A stretch of DNA of 64,000 bases from Enterovibrio norvegicus_B (lineage in GTDB: Bacteria > Pseudomonadota > Gammaproteobacteria > Enterobacterales > Vibrionaceae): assembly GCF_002876705.1 (NCBI RefSeq), contig NZ_MDAG01000012.1, positions 62,001-126,000 of the forward strand. The letters are read 5' to 3'. The notes beneath the pieces were generated by a model. The model searched no databases, was not told where the DNA came from, and saw only the letters and a program-made list of their open reading frames with translations. The number at the start of each line of letters is the position of its first letter. Within the stretch, counting starts at the first letter, position 1. Below, piece by piece: positions 24,676-34,390 of the stretch. The position numbers were made by a program, and so were the translations under genes.

Positions 24676-27372
24676 ATGAAATTCAAAAAGAGTTTACTTT
24701 GTGTTGCGGTACTAGCAGGAATATTGGGGGCGACGGGTTGTACGACGCTGAACGTCTCTTCCACTGATCAACCTGTTATTGAAATGGGATTAAACGTGCC
24801 TGTGGCGTTTGATGACATGGACATTACGCGCTTTGTTAACCCATTTATTGGAACAGGTAACTTAGGTAACACGTATCCGGGGGCGACAACGCCACACGGT
24901 ATGGTGCAACTGTCGCCGAACAACGGATCGAACGGCTGGGAATATACCTCTGGGTATTACTACAACGATAACCGCGTTTCAGGCTTCTCTCACACTCACC
25001 TTTCTGGCGCAGGCGCAGGGGATTTGAACGACATCCTTGTGATGCCAATCAACTCCCGCTCAGACTACATGCTTAACGAGGGCTCTCCGCAGCTGAACCT
25101 CGAAGCATCACGCTTTAAGCACCGCAACGAACAAGCCACCGCCGGTTACTATTCTGTTTTCCTCGATGACTATGACATCAAAGCTGAGCTGACCGCGTCA
25201 GATCGCGTGGGTGTTCACCGCTATACCTTCCCGCAAGATGAGAAATCCGAAATCATTGTGAATCTGGGTTTCAATATTAACTGGGACTACACGGCAGAAT
25301 CGCATTTCGAGTGGGATAAAGACGCCAACACCTTATCGGGCCACCGTTTCTCAGACGGTTGGGCAGCGAGCCAAAAAGAATTCTTCGTGATGGAATTCGA
25401 TAAGCCAATCAAATCGATTCGCTTTGAATATTTCGACCGCGACACCAAATCGTATGTGCCAGCAAAAGCGGGTACAACCGTGTTTACTAATCAATATGCC
25501 CGCGCTTATATCGAGTTTGATACGGCAGAATCAGGCCTAGTGGTTGAAGCCAAAGTGGCGCTTTCAAACACCGAAGTGGGCGAGAATGCACAAACGGGCG
25601 CGTCGCTGAACATGACGGAAGTGGCGGGTAAAACCTTTGACCAAGTGCGTCAAGACGCCACGGCGAAGTGGGAAGCCGAGCTGGGTAAAATCAAGGTAGA
25701 AGGGGATGTGGAATACAAGCAAACTTTCTACACCGCGATGTATCACGCCTTCTTGGGTCAAACCATTCACTCGGACCTTGATGGTCGTTACCGTCAAGTG
25801 ATGCAAGGCCGTGGCGCATACACAGATGGCACCAATGCCAACGGCGATGTGGTCTCTGAGCCGCTGATCGAAAAAGTCCGTATTGCTGATGCGAACAACG
25901 ATGGCAAAGCCGATTTCGTTCGCTACGACACCTTCTCTTTATGGGATACCTACCGCTCTGTTCAACCGCTTTCAAGCATCATTGAGCCAAACCGTTTGGC
26001 GGATGTCGTGCTTTCCATGCTGTCATATGCAGAAGAAAGCTGGGTCGACCACAACGGCAATACTCGTCATGGTCGTTTGCCGGAATGGACATTCAAGGGC
26101 AACGAAACAGGCATGATGATGGGCATGCACTCAACCCCTGTGATTGCAGATGTGTTGACCAAAGGCTCACTGGATGCGCGTATGGATGAGCTGGGATTTA
26201 CCCAAGCGCAGCAAGACGACATCAAGCAGCGCCTGATCAGCGCCATGATCAAAGACGGTCGCAAGGGCAGTGCGGTTGATTCCATCGACGAGTACGTCAC
26301 CAAGGGTTACAAAGCGTCGAAGATGCGCATCGGTAAAGGCGACCTATGGGCGCACTCACCGTTCGAAACCAGTTGGACGGCGTCTTACTCGCTAGAGTAT
26401 GCCTACAACGACTGGACCATTGCGCAAGCAATCAAAACCGTATTGGGTGAAGACGCGCCGGAATACAAAGAATTCGCGGACCGTTCGAACAATTGGATGG
26501 CGCAATTCGATGTCAACGGCAAGAAATACAAAGGCTGGTTTAAAGCACGCGACACCAAAGGCAACTTCATTGATGCAGATTGGGTTGACCCTGCAACGGG
26601 CCTAGCGGTGGGTAAAGACTGGCGTCCAGACATGTTCAACTATGCGTTTGCAGAGTCGAACGGCTGGCAGTATTCGTTCAGTGTTCAGCATGACATTCAT
26701 GGTCTGATTGACCTGATGACAGAGTTCGATAAAACCCAGAACCCAGATGCGAAACGCGGTGAGCTATTCACCAAACGCCTAGATGAATACTGGTCAACGT
26801 ACCCAGACCGCAACGCGGGTGACAACCAGTTCCCAGTGTTTAACACGGGTAACGTAGGGCAGCACGTTCAAGGCAACGAGCCTGATCACCATGTGCCGTA
26901 CCTGTACAACTATGTTGGGCAGCCATGGAAAGGACAAGCAGCCATCGCTGCAGCGACCAATGTCTGTTACGACAACACGCCTGACGGCATTTGTGGTAAC
27001 GACGACTTTGGCACCATGTCAGCGTGGTTTGTGTTCCGTGCATTGGGCTTCTACCCAGTCAGTGCATCGACTGGCGTTTATGAAATTGGCACCCCGCTAT
27101 TTGATAACGCCACCATCAATGTGGGCGAAGGCAAAACCTTCACCGTGACGGCGAAAGATGTCAGCCGCGAAAACATCTTCATTCAATCTGCAACATTGAA
27201 TGGTGAAGTGTTCGAACGTACCTATCTAACGCAAGAAGACATTATGAATGGCGGCGTGTTGTCATTTGTGATGGGTGAAGAGCCAAATAAACAATGGGGT
27301 TCACAACCTGAAAATACACCGCCAGATTTTGGTGTGGGTAAATTCTTGCATGCGGATCACATGCCGAAATAA
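24676..27372 (+). CDS. GH92 alpha-mannosidase lipoprotein, paralogue 3 (divergent)
   Basis: 898 residues with a lipoprotein signal (GATGC, Cys22). It has the GH92 architecture but differs from its four neighbours at the motifs they share: AESNGWQYSF replaces EGNAWQW (Glu660), and GNDDFGTMSAW (Asp776) replaces GNEDVGQMSAW; GNEPDHH (Glu735) is kept. These are closer to the general GH92 pattern. Around residues 405-416 ADANNDGKADF is an EF-hand-like calcium loop not seen in the others. It lacks the Asn/Ser tether and ends with a C-terminal extension (VGKFLHADHMPK). It probably diverged before the other four multiplied, and may cut a different mannosidic linkage. Confidence 0.92.
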   Translation: MKFKKSLLCVAVLAGILGATGCTTLNVSSTDQPVIEMGLNVPVAFDDMDITRFVNPFIGTGNLGNTYPGATTPHGMVQLSPNNGSNGWEYTSGYYYNDNRVSGFSHTHLSGAGAGDLNDILVMPINSRSDYMLNEGSPQLNLEASRFKHRNEQATAGYYSVFLDDYDIKAELTASDRVGVHRYTFPQDEKSEIIVNLGFNINWDYTAESHFEWDKDANTLSGHRFSDGWAASQKEFFVMEFDKPIKSIRFEYFDRDTKSYVPAKAGTTVFTNQYARAYIEFDTAESGLVVEAKVALSNTEVGENAQTGASLNMTEVAGKTFDQVRQDATAKWEAELGKIKVEGDVEYKQTFYTAMYHAFLGQTIHSDLDGRYRQVMQGRGAYTDGTNANGDVVSEPLIEKVRIADANNDGKADFVRYDTFSLWDTYRSVQPLSSIIEPNRLADVVLSMLSYAEESWVDHNGNTRHGRLPEWTFKGNETGMMMGMHSTPVIADVLTKGSLDARMDELGFTQAQQDDIKQRLISAMIKDGRKGSAVDSIDEYVTKGYKASKMRIGKGDLWAHSPFETSWTASYSLEYAYNDWTIAQAIKTVLGEDAPEYKEFADRSNNWMAQFDVNGKKYKGWFKARDTKGNFIDADWVDPATGLAVGKDWRPDMFNYAFAESNGWQYSFSVQHDIHGLIDLMTEFDKTQNPDAKRGELFTKRLDEYWSTYPDRNAGDNQFPVFNTGNVGQHVQGNEPDHHVPYLYNYVGQPWKGQAAIAAATNVCYDNTPDGICGNDDFGTMSAWFVFRALGFYPVSASTGVYEIGTPLFDNATINVGEGKTFTVTAKDVSRENIFIQSATLNGEVFERTYLTQEDIMNGGVLSFVMGEEPNKQWGSQPENTPPDFGVGKFLHADHMPK

Positions 27373-27425
27373 TAACGGCATCTCTACACAAAATAGTTTT
27401 ACCTCAAATTAAATAATAAAAAATT

Positions 27426-27450
27426 AAAGGGAGAGTTCTCTCCCTTTTTC
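27426..27450 (+). terminator. Hairpin between GH92 paralogues 3 and 4
   Basis: A perfect 9-bp stem AAAGGGAGA/TCTCCCTTT (27426-27434, 27439-27447) with loop GTTC, followed by TT. It ends only 15 bases before the paralogue 4 start. Confidence 0.75.
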
Positions 27451-27464
27451 TAAAAGGAATGAAA

Positions 27465-29921
27465 ATGAAACATACATTAGCACCGCTAGCGGTGGTGATT
27501 GCTATTGCGCTGTCTGGTTGTAATTCAGATTCTAATTCAAACTCCCAAACAGGTTTAGTGGGTGAGGTAGTTAATAAATCACTGATTAAATATGTTGACC
27601 CATTTATTGGTACAGGCGCTGATGGCCACACCTTCCCGGGCGCGGTTTACCCTGGTGGCATGGTGCAGCTTTCTCCTGATACGGAAATGGAAGGGTGGGG
27701 CTCTGCTGCGGGTTATTTCGACCACGGTAAAAAAGAAGACATTCCTGTTTACGGTTTTTCTCATACCCATCTTTCTGGAACAGGTATCACTGATCTAGGT
27801 GATATTCTTATTCTGCCGTTCACTGAAAAAAGCAATGCCACTTATAACACTTTCGATAAAGAAAATGAAAAAGCGGAAGCGGGTTATTATTCTGTCGAAT
27901 TAAATCGTGGTGATATTAAAGTTGAATTAACCACGTCACCACGCGTGGGTTACCACAAATATACCTTTAAAGAAGGTACCACGCCGTTCCTTAAACTCGA
28001 CTTAGACCACACGCTAAATAAAAGCTGGGGTAACCGCACTACGATCGGTGATATCGAATTCATTGATGAATACACGGTACGTGGTAAGCGCAGTTCTGAT
28101 GGCTGGGCGAACAACCAGCACATCTATTTTTACGCCAAATTCAATCAACCTATCGTGAAAGCGACAGGCATGATCGACGGTGCGGAAACTGAAATCTCAC
28201 TAGAAAATGACGCGATTCAAGCCACCAAGACCATTGCTTACCTAGAGTTTGCGCCGTCAGACAAACCTATTGAGTTAACCCTCGGTCTATCGCCAACCAG
28301 CGTTCGTGGTGCGAAGAAAAACCTGGATGCAGAAGTCACCGAATGGGGCTTTGACAAAGTACTCGAGCGTTCACAGCGTGCATGGCACAACGAACTGGCG
28401 AAAGTGTCAGTGAAAGGTGGTACGGAAGAGCAAAAAGAGATTTTCTATACCGCGATGTACCATGCCAACATTGCGCCTATGGTGTTCCAAGATGTTGACG
28501 GCACATACCGTGCGATGCGCACGCAGGAGCTAAAAGAGGCGGGTGACACGCCAAACTATTCCATCTACTCAATGTGGGATACCTTCCGTGCTTTCCACCC
28601 ACTGCAAACCATTATCAACCCTGATCGCGCAGAAGAGTATGCGAACGATTTGATCCGTAAATACAAAGACGGCGGCATTCTACCGAAGTGGGAACTGCAA
28701 GGTCATTACACGGGTACCATGATTGGTTTCCCTGCGATTTCTATCATTGCAGATGCCATGGCGAAAGGGCTGAATGTGGATGCGCAAGACGCGTTGGAAG
28801 CGGCTGAGTTTACAGCTCGTTACCATGAGAAAAGCGAATTTCCTGATTGGACTGAAGACCAAAACATCGGTGCTGCCAATGTTGTTCAGGTCAAAGTGTA
28901 TGAAGAAAATGGCTTCGTTCACCACGGCTACTGGAACTCTGCATCGTACACCTTGGAATTCGCCTACGGCGACTGGGCGGTATCTGAAATCGCACGTATG
29001 GCGGGCGATGTGAGGGTTCAAGACGAGTTTCTTGCACGTGCTGACAACTGGCTACATCACTGGGATGCATCAACGGGATTTTTGCGCCCTAAAAACCACC
29101 CAGCAAGTTCCTCACCAAACAAGCCGCCACTGGCGTTCAACCAGCCGATCGATGAAGAGCGTAAAGACGAATGTGTGATGGTCGAATGGCCTGCAGGTTC
29201 TGGGACGATGAAAGAACAATGTCCGTTGCTTGATTTCGACCCGTACTACGTTGATGAGTTTGCCTTTACCGAAGGTAACGCGTGGCAGTGGAAATTCCAG
29301 CCAATGCATGACTTCGCCCGCCTAAAACAAGAAATCTTTAACGCGGATAAAACGAACGGGAAAGACACCACCCCAGAGAAAGCCTTCCGTGAAGATTTGG
29401 ATGAGCTGTTCACCGCGCGTTCATCAAACACCGGTGAAGAACTGCCTGATTTGACCGGATACATTGGCCAATACATGCACGGTAACGAGCCGTCGCACCA
29501 CATCCCTTACCTGTACAACATGACTGACGAGCCTTGGAAAGCCCAAGAATACCTCGACCGCATTATGGCTGAAATGTACACCATCGAGCCGACGGGCTTG
29601 ATTGGTAACGAAGACGTCGGCCAGATGTCTGCGTGGTACATCATGTCGGCGATGGGATTCTACCAAGTTTCACCTGCAGACCCGTCTTACTCCATTGGTC
29701 GTCCGCTGTTTGATGAAGTGGTTATCGATGTTGACGGTGGCAAGTTCACCATCGTTGCAGACAACAACAGCCCGCATAACAAGTACGTGAAATCCGTCAC
29801 CATCAACGGCAACGAACTCTCTAACGATCTGACCTTTGAGCACAGTGAAATCAAAGCAGGCGGTGAGCTTCGCTTCGTGATGACTGGTGATAAGAAAGAA
29901 GCCATGCAGGCAAAAATCTAA
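27465..29921 (+). CDS. GH92 alpha-mannosidase lipoprotein, paralogue 4
   Basis: 818 residues from ATG 27465, preferred over ATG 27459 because AAGGA sits 6 bases before the former and touches the latter. Lipobox ALSGC, Cys19, then NSDSNSNSQ. Motifs: KYVDPFIGTGADGHTFPGAVYPG, SHTHLSGTGITDLGDI, WDTFRAFHPL, LPKWELQGHYTGTMIG, EGNAWQW (Glu603), GNEPSHH (Glu675), GNEDVGQMSAW (Glu716). Most similar to paralogue 1 by eye (same NSDSN tether, same CEV/SIGRPLFDE C-terminal region). The first third, roughly 27460-27960, is more AT-rich than the rest. Expected role is outer-membrane, Ca2+-dependent removal of terminal mannose. Confidence 0.94.
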   Translation: MKHTLAPLAVVIAIALSGCNSDSNSNSQTGLVGEVVNKSLIKYVDPFIGTGADGHTFPGAVYPGGMVQLSPDTEMEGWGSAAGYFDHGKKEDIPVYGFSHTHLSGTGITDLGDILILPFTEKSNATYNTFDKENEKAEAGYYSVELNRGDIKVELTTSPRVGYHKYTFKEGTTPFLKLDLDHTLNKSWGNRTTIGDIEFIDEYTVRGKRSSDGWANNQHIYFYAKFNQPIVKATGMIDGAETEISLENDAIQATKTIAYLEFAPSDKPIELTLGLSPTSVRGAKKNLDAEVTEWGFDKVLERSQRAWHNELAKVSVKGGTEEQKEIFYTAMYHANIAPMVFQDVDGTYRAMRTQELKEAGDTPNYSIYSMWDTFRAFHPLQTIINPDRAEEYANDLIRKYKDGGILPKWELQGHYTGTMIGFPAISIIADAMAKGLNVDAQDALEAAEFTARYHEKSEFPDWTEDQNIGAANVVQVKVYEENGFVHHGYWNSASYTLEFAYGDWAVSEIARMAGDVRVQDEFLARADNWLHHWDASTGFLRPKNHPASSSPNKPPLAFNQPIDEERKDECVMVEWPAGSGTMKEQCPLLDFDPYYVDEFAFTEGNAWQWKFQPMHDFARLKQEIFNADKTNGKDTTPEKAFREDLDELFTARSSNTGEELPDLTGYIGQYMHGNEPSHHIPYLYNMTDEPWKAQEYLDRIMAEMYTIEPTGLIGNEDVGQMSAWYIMSAMGFYQVSPADPSYSIGRPLFDEVVIDVDGGKFTIVADNNSPHNKYVKSVTINGNELSNDLTFEHSEIKAGGELRFVMTGDKKEAMQAKI

Positions 29922-29936
29922 TTGTTCATAGACCCG

Positions 29937-29962
29937 ATGCCGCCAGTGTGCGGCATCTTTCT
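29937..29962 (+). terminator. Hairpin between GH92 paralogues 4 and 5
   Basis: A perfect 8-bp stem GATGCCGC/GCGGCATC (29937-29944, 29951-29958) with loop CAGTGT, then TTTCTC. Paralogue 5 begins 14 bases further on. Confidence 0.7.
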
Positions 29963-29975
29963 CAAGGATTATTCT

Positions 29976-32474
29976 ATGTCTATTTCTCGTGTTTCTAAGG
30001 TTGCGCTGTCAGTTTCTGCCGCCCTTTTCTTGTTTGGCTGCAATTCAAGTTCTTCTGATTCAAACCCGAATACCGGCGTTGTTTCGCCAGAAGTGAATGT
30101 TCTGAAATATGTTGACCCGTTTATCGGCACGGGCTTCAACGGCCACACCTTCCCAGGTGCAGTGGTGCCGGAAGGTATGGTGCAGTTGTCGCCAGATACT
30201 GAGCTCATGGGCTGGCACTCATCGTCGGGTTATCATTACGACAAAGACACCCTGTTTGGCTTCTCGCACACTCACCTGTCTGGTACCGGCATGGGCGGTT
30301 TGGGTGACATTCTGTTTCTCCCGTTTACGGAAGAAAATGCCAAGTACATTGAAGACACGGACGATTACCGTAAGGCGATTTCCGTCAAGATGGACAAAGC
30401 GTCTGAAGTGGCAGAAGCGGGTTACTACTCCGTGAACATCGCTGAGAACGGCATCAAAGCCGAACTTACTGCCTCTGAGCGCGTGGGCTTCCACCGCTAT
30501 ACCTATCCAGAAGGCCAACCGCAGCGTTTGAAGATCGATTTAAACTCGATCCTTAACAGCGATTGGGGTTCGACCTCACTGCGTAACAAACTGATGGTCA
30601 GTGACGATGGTTACACCATCACGGGCGAGCGAGATGCGGCGCATTTCTCCGGCTGGGCGAAGAACCAAAAAATCTTTTTCTACGCCACCTTCGACAAGAA
30701 AATCAAAAACGTTCAACTCTTCGTTGGCGGTGCGCCTGCTGATGGCCTGAGTGCCGAGCACATTTCTGAATTGGTTTATGGCGATGATGGTAACCCGGTC
30801 AAACGTATCAAAGCCGACGTGACCGCGTATGTAGAGTTTGAGCAGGGAGAGTCACAAGCCCTGAACGCACAGGTGGCGATATCGGCCGTCAGTGCTGAAG
30901 GCGCACAAAACAACCACCAAGCAGAAGCGGGTGTATCGTTTGATACGGCGCGTACACAAGCTAGTGAAAAATGGGCAAACGTGCTGAACCTAAGCGTGAA
31001 AGGTGGCACTGATTCGCAGAAAGAAATTTTCTACACCGCGCTGTACCACACCAAGATCGCACCGCAGGTTCACCAAGATGTGGATGGAAGCTTCCGCGGC
31101 ATGGGTAAAGGCTCAATCCGAGAGGGCGAGGGCGAGTATTCCATAGCGTATGGTCAAGCGACAGAAGCGTTACCTAACTTCTCGGTTTACTCCTTGTGGG
31201 ACACGCACAAAGCCCTGCACCCGCTTAAAACCATCACTGAGCCGACGCGCGCCGTTCAATACGCGAAGAATTTGGTTCAGAAGTACACCGAAAGTGGTTT
31301 GCTGCCGAAGTGGGAACACTTAGGAGACGAAACCGGCACCATGGTGGGCTACCCTGCGGTTGCTGTGATTGCAGATGCGATCACCAAGTTCCCAGACGCG
31401 TTCACGCAATCTGAAAAAGCCCTCGCGCTGAAAGCCGCAATTGATTCATCCACCTACGACAACTATGACTCGCTGGCAACTGAGTGGGATGTGCCGGTAT
31501 TGAATCGCACACTGACCAAGCACATCGACTACATCCAGAAAGAGGGGTTTGCCCCAGCGATTCAACGTGATGCTGAGGGTAATCCGATCGACCCTGATCA
31601 CACCATTGAGTCCGTGTCATACGGCCTGGAAAATGCCTTCTATGACTGGGCCATTGCACAAATTGCGAAAGCGGCTGGGGATACCAGTGCGGAAGCAACC
31701 TACCTTGCGCGCTCAAAAGGCTACAAGCATTACTTCGATAACAACCCGATGGAGTACGCCGAATACGGTGTCACCGGATTTATGCGTCCTGTCATGATGG
31801 ATGGCTCGTTCATGGCACCGTTCGACCCATTTGGTACTGCGCATGAAACGGGGAACTACACCGAGGGGAATGCATGGCAGTGGACCTGGTTTGTGCCCCA
31901 CGACATTGCTGGTTTGAAAGAGGTGATGGGTGGTGAGGCCGCGTTCAAGACCAACTTGGAAGCGACATTTACGGCTAAAAGCCAAGGCACTGAAACGCCA
32001 GATATGTCGGGTTTGATTGGTCAGGTGGCGTTCGGTAACGAACCTTCGCACCACATTCCTTACTTGTACAACTGGACCTCAGAGCCTTGGAAAACCCAAG
32101 AGGTCGTCGACCACATTTTGGATGACATGTACCTCGCAGAGCCAAAAGGCATCATCGGTAACGAAGACGTTGGCGCAATGTCAGCGTGGTATGTCATGTC
32201 TGCCATGGGTTTCTACCAAGTAAATGCGGCTGATCCTACCTACACCATTGGCCGACCTCTGTTCGATGAAGTGAGCATCCCTGTTGCTGGTGGCGAATTC
32301 AAAATCACCGCTGACAACAACGCTGACGATAACTTCTACGTCAAATCGGTGACCATCAACGGCCAACCTCTTGAAGACGGCCTCTTCTTCAAACACGCCG
32401 ATATCAAAGCAGGTGGAAACCTCCACTTTGTGATGACTGGCGATAAAAACGAAGCGATGACTTTTGTTCGATAA
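29976..32474 (+). CDS. GH92 alpha-mannosidase lipoprotein, paralogue 5
   Basis: 832 residues from ATG 29976, fixed by AAGGA 6-7 bases upstream; the open frame back to 29922 overlaps the hairpin and is rejected. Lipobox FLFGC, Cys22, tether NSSSSDSNP. Motifs: KYVDPFIGTGFNGHTFPGAVVPEG, SHTHLSGTGMGGLGDI, WDTHKALHPL (His-Lys in place of Phe-Arg), LPKWEHLGDETGTMVG, EGNAWQW (Glu630), GNEPSHH (Glu689), and GNEDVGAMSAW (Ala replaces Gln). Last of the five tandem genes. The WDTHK and VGA changes are active-site-adjacent differences that could alter substrate choice. Confidence 0.94.
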   Translation: MSISRVSKVALSVSAALFLFGCNSSSSDSNPNTGVVSPEVNVLKYVDPFIGTGFNGHTFPGAVVPEGMVQLSPDTELMGWHSSSGYHYDKDTLFGFSHTHLSGTGMGGLGDILFLPFTEENAKYIEDTDDYRKAISVKMDKASEVAEAGYYSVNIAENGIKAELTASERVGFHRYTYPEGQPQRLKIDLNSILNSDWGSTSLRNKLMVSDDGYTITGERDAAHFSGWAKNQKIFFYATFDKKIKNVQLFVGGAPADGLSAEHISELVYGDDGNPVKRIKADVTAYVEFEQGESQALNAQVAISAVSAEGAQNNHQAEAGVSFDTARTQASEKWANVLNLSVKGGTDSQKEIFYTALYHTKIAPQVHQDVDGSFRGMGKGSIREGEGEYSIAYGQATEALPNFSVYSLWDTHKALHPLKTITEPTRAVQYAKNLVQKYTESGLLPKWEHLGDETGTMVGYPAVAVIADAITKFPDAFTQSEKALALKAAIDSSTYDNYDSLATEWDVPVLNRTLTKHIDYIQKEGFAPAIQRDAEGNPIDPDHTIESVSYGLENAFYDWAIAQIAKAAGDTSAEATYLARSKGYKHYFDNNPMEYAEYGVTGFMRPVMMDGSFMAPFDPFGTAHETGNYTEGNAWQWTWFVPHDIAGLKEVMGGEAAFKTNLEATFTAKSQGTETPDMSGLIGQVAFGNEPSHHIPYLYNWTSEPWKTQEVVDHILDDMYLAEPKGIIGNEDVGAMSAWYVMSAMGFYQVNAADPTYTIGRPLFDEVSIPVAGGEFKITADNNADDNFYVKSVTINGQPLEDGLFFKHADIKAGGNLHFVMTGDKNEAMTFVR

Positions 32475-32498
32475 GTGGGTGAGTAAGAATTAATGGTA

Positions 32499-32519
32499 AG
32501 CCGCTCTTAATGAGCGGCT
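32499..32519. terminator. Hairpin closing the GH92 array (convergent)
   Basis: AGCCGCTC/GAGCGGCT, an 8-bp perfect stem with loop TTAAT. It lies between the array and the convergent minus-strand gene; there is no strong T run on either side, so it may act in both directions but weakly. Confidence 0.5.
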
Positions 32520-32522
32520 GTA

Positions 32523-33317
32523 TTAAAAACCAAATTTAATCGACCTGCAATCAACTATATGGTCTTGCCTTTTCCAAGAATAACTTACGTTACGTTCTTC
32601 TATATCGCTACACTTTAATGAGCCCTCTGAACCGGTCGGGTTTGTTACTATTTTTTTTGACTCATAACTCCAAAGGGACGGCTTTTCCTGTCTTAACGTC
32701 GAAACATTAATGATTCCGCATTCACCAGAAATGCTGCTTTGAGTTACCCAATACTCATTTGCACTACTGGTTTTCCAAGTGAAATTTTCTTGCCAAGTAT
32801 TCGGCCAGATTTTACATTTCTGTGTGTCAAAAGTTCTTTGGATGTTGGTCAGCTGAATGAACAAGGCGTTAGCATCAGATTCTGTTTTAACCTCACATGC
32901 TTTGTCTAAAATGCCGATTACTCCTATAGCAAAATCTTTTTGCGAAGTTTCACGTAGATTTTCGAAGTGATTTCTTACACGTTTGTTGTCTTCAGAAAGA
33001 CTAGAACAGAGAGATTTAGCCTCTTTGATTTTCTCGTCTCTAGTTGCAGAGTTGCTGTTTAAGAACTCATCAATCTCATTGCTCAGAGTCGTTTTCAGGT
33101 CTTCAGGATCTAATTCGTAAGATAGTGTCATTTGGACAAAATTGCAGCTCAACTCGTTTTGGCTGTTTTTTGTGCAGTTTGCATATATTGAGTTTTTAGC
33201 TTTGCTTTGATCGTGAAGAATTGCTGTATTGGGAAATGGAACATAATCGTATGCCACCGCTTGGCTAGAAACCAACACAGTGAGGAAAGAACTAAATATG
33301 AAAAGTTTTGTTCGCAT
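32523..33317 (-). CDS. Secreted or periplasmic protein of unknown function
   Basis: 264 residues. N-terminal signal peptide (MRTKLFIFSSFLTVLVSSQAVA, likely cleaved before YDY) and no lipobox. The mature part is polar, Asn/Ser/Lys-rich, with about eight cysteines that could form disulfides, and a charged, probably helical stretch near residues 75-130. I do not recognise a family. Its base composition is clearly more AT-rich than the GH92 genes and regulator beside it, suggesting separate acquisition. It lies convergent to the mannosidase array and is probably an unrelated insertion, though a glycan-related role cannot be excluded. Confidence 0.7.
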   Translation of the reverse strand: MRTKLFIFSSFLTVLVSSQAVAYDYVPFPNTAILHDQSKAKNSIYANCTKNSQNELSCNFVQMTLSYELDPEDLKTTLSNEIDEFLNSNSATRDEKIKEAKSLCSSLSEDNKRVRNHFENLRETSQKDFAIGVIGILDKACEVKTESDANALFIQLTNIQRTFDTQKCKIWPNTWQENFTWKTSSANEYWVTQSSISGECGIINVSTLRQEKPSLWSYESKKIVTNPTGSEGSLKCSDIEERNVSYSWKRQDHIVDCRSIKFGF

Positions 33318-33419
33318 GTGCTTTTATCTCTAAATAATCTAGATGGAAATGTATTGCGGTTAACTCGAAATCTAACAACAACGCTTAAGACTTCCATGAA
33401 CCGAGCGACTCAGTTTCAA

Positions 33420-34244
33420 TTAAGCTCCTAATCGATATTCACTCGGTGTTCTTCCCGTTTTCTGCTTAAACACGCGACAGAAATAGTTGGTGTCTTTGAA
33501 GCCGCAACGGCGGGCAATTTCTTCCACTTTGAAGTTGTATTTCTTCAACATGAACTTGGCACGGTCTAGGCGCACATAGGTCACGTAGTCGGCGTATTTC
33601 ACGCTGCCTTCTTGGTTAAACAGGCGAGAGACATGTGCGGATGACACGCCAAAGCGGTTCGCGACGGAAATACGGGTGATGTCTTTGTGGAAGTTCTCTT
33701 GCACGTAAATACACATGCTGCGATAGAGCTTCTCGCCGCGGCTGACTTTCTCTTGCTGGGGATTTTGCAGTAACGCCAAGCAATACAAGATCAGTGATTT
33801 GGCAAGATGCTCGCCCATCACCGTACATTTCTTCTCTTCAGCGATGCAGTTCAATGCGGCCAATACATGCTCAACAGCCATGGAAGAGGGCAATGGGAGC
33901 GCCTGCTTGATCACATCGACAAACCCTTCTCCTTCTTTGTAATGCACATAACTGAAGCCCACTTGGTTTTTGCTGAACAAGATGGAAATCATCCGTGAGG
34001 ATTTTTCCCACGTGGGTTTGCTCCAGGCATTTGAAGGGATGTAAATCATTTGGTTTTCGGTGAGAGAGAGGTTCTCAAAACCTTGGGAAGAGTCGACCAC
34101 CAAATCATGTTGACCCTCAATAATGATCTCAAGTCGATTAAAGTTAACTTGGTAAGAACCTTCTGGTGGCGTATTTTCGCCACAACAAACACGGACAAGT
34201 GGTCCATTAAATTTTTGTAGGGATTCGGTTATTATTTTGTTCAT
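33420..34244 (-). CDS. AraC-family transcriptional regulator
   Basis: 274 residues. The N-terminal part (about 1-140) is a cupin-like sensing domain without a recognised ligand. The C-terminal AraC/XylS domain (about 170-270) has both helix-turn-helix units: ITRISVANRFGVSSAHVSRLF and VEEIARRCGFKDTNYFCRVFKQKTGRTPSEYR. It is separately transcribed: a terminator at 34391-34423 ends the PTS operon before it. It lies between GH92 genes and the EIIB/EIIC genes, so it is the natural candidate activator of the mannoside locus. Its ligand could be mannose, a mannoside or a sugar phosphate; this is inference. Confidence 0.9.
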   Translation of the reverse strand: MNKIITESLQKFNGPLVRVCCGENTPPEGSYQVNFNRLEIIIEGQHDLVVDSSQGFENLSLTENQMIYIPSNAWSKPTWEKSSRMISILFSKNQVGFSYVHYKEGEGFVDVIKQALPLPSSMAVEHVLAALNCIAEEKKCTVMGEHLAKSLILYCLALLQNPQQEKVSRGEKLYRSMCIYVQENFHKDITRISVANRFGVSSAHVSRLFNQEGSVKYADYVTYVRLDRAKFMLKKYNFKVEEIARRCGFKDTNYFCRVFKQKTGRTPSEYRLGA

Positions 34245-34390
34245 TTTTTCGAAGCCTTATTTTTACCGATGAAAGTATTAATAAAGCGGGGTGAGGGCAA
34301 GGTAACTTTGATTTGAAACGACATGAATATGCCGTTTTATGACGTGGGTTAAATTAATGGAACAAGGAAAGAAAGAGGAAAAAAGAATAG

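Noticed and set aside
20180..31716. Many 60-140 codon frames opposite the GH92 genes
   Set aside because: They are antisense shadows of high-quality coding sequence without ribosome sites or family motifs.
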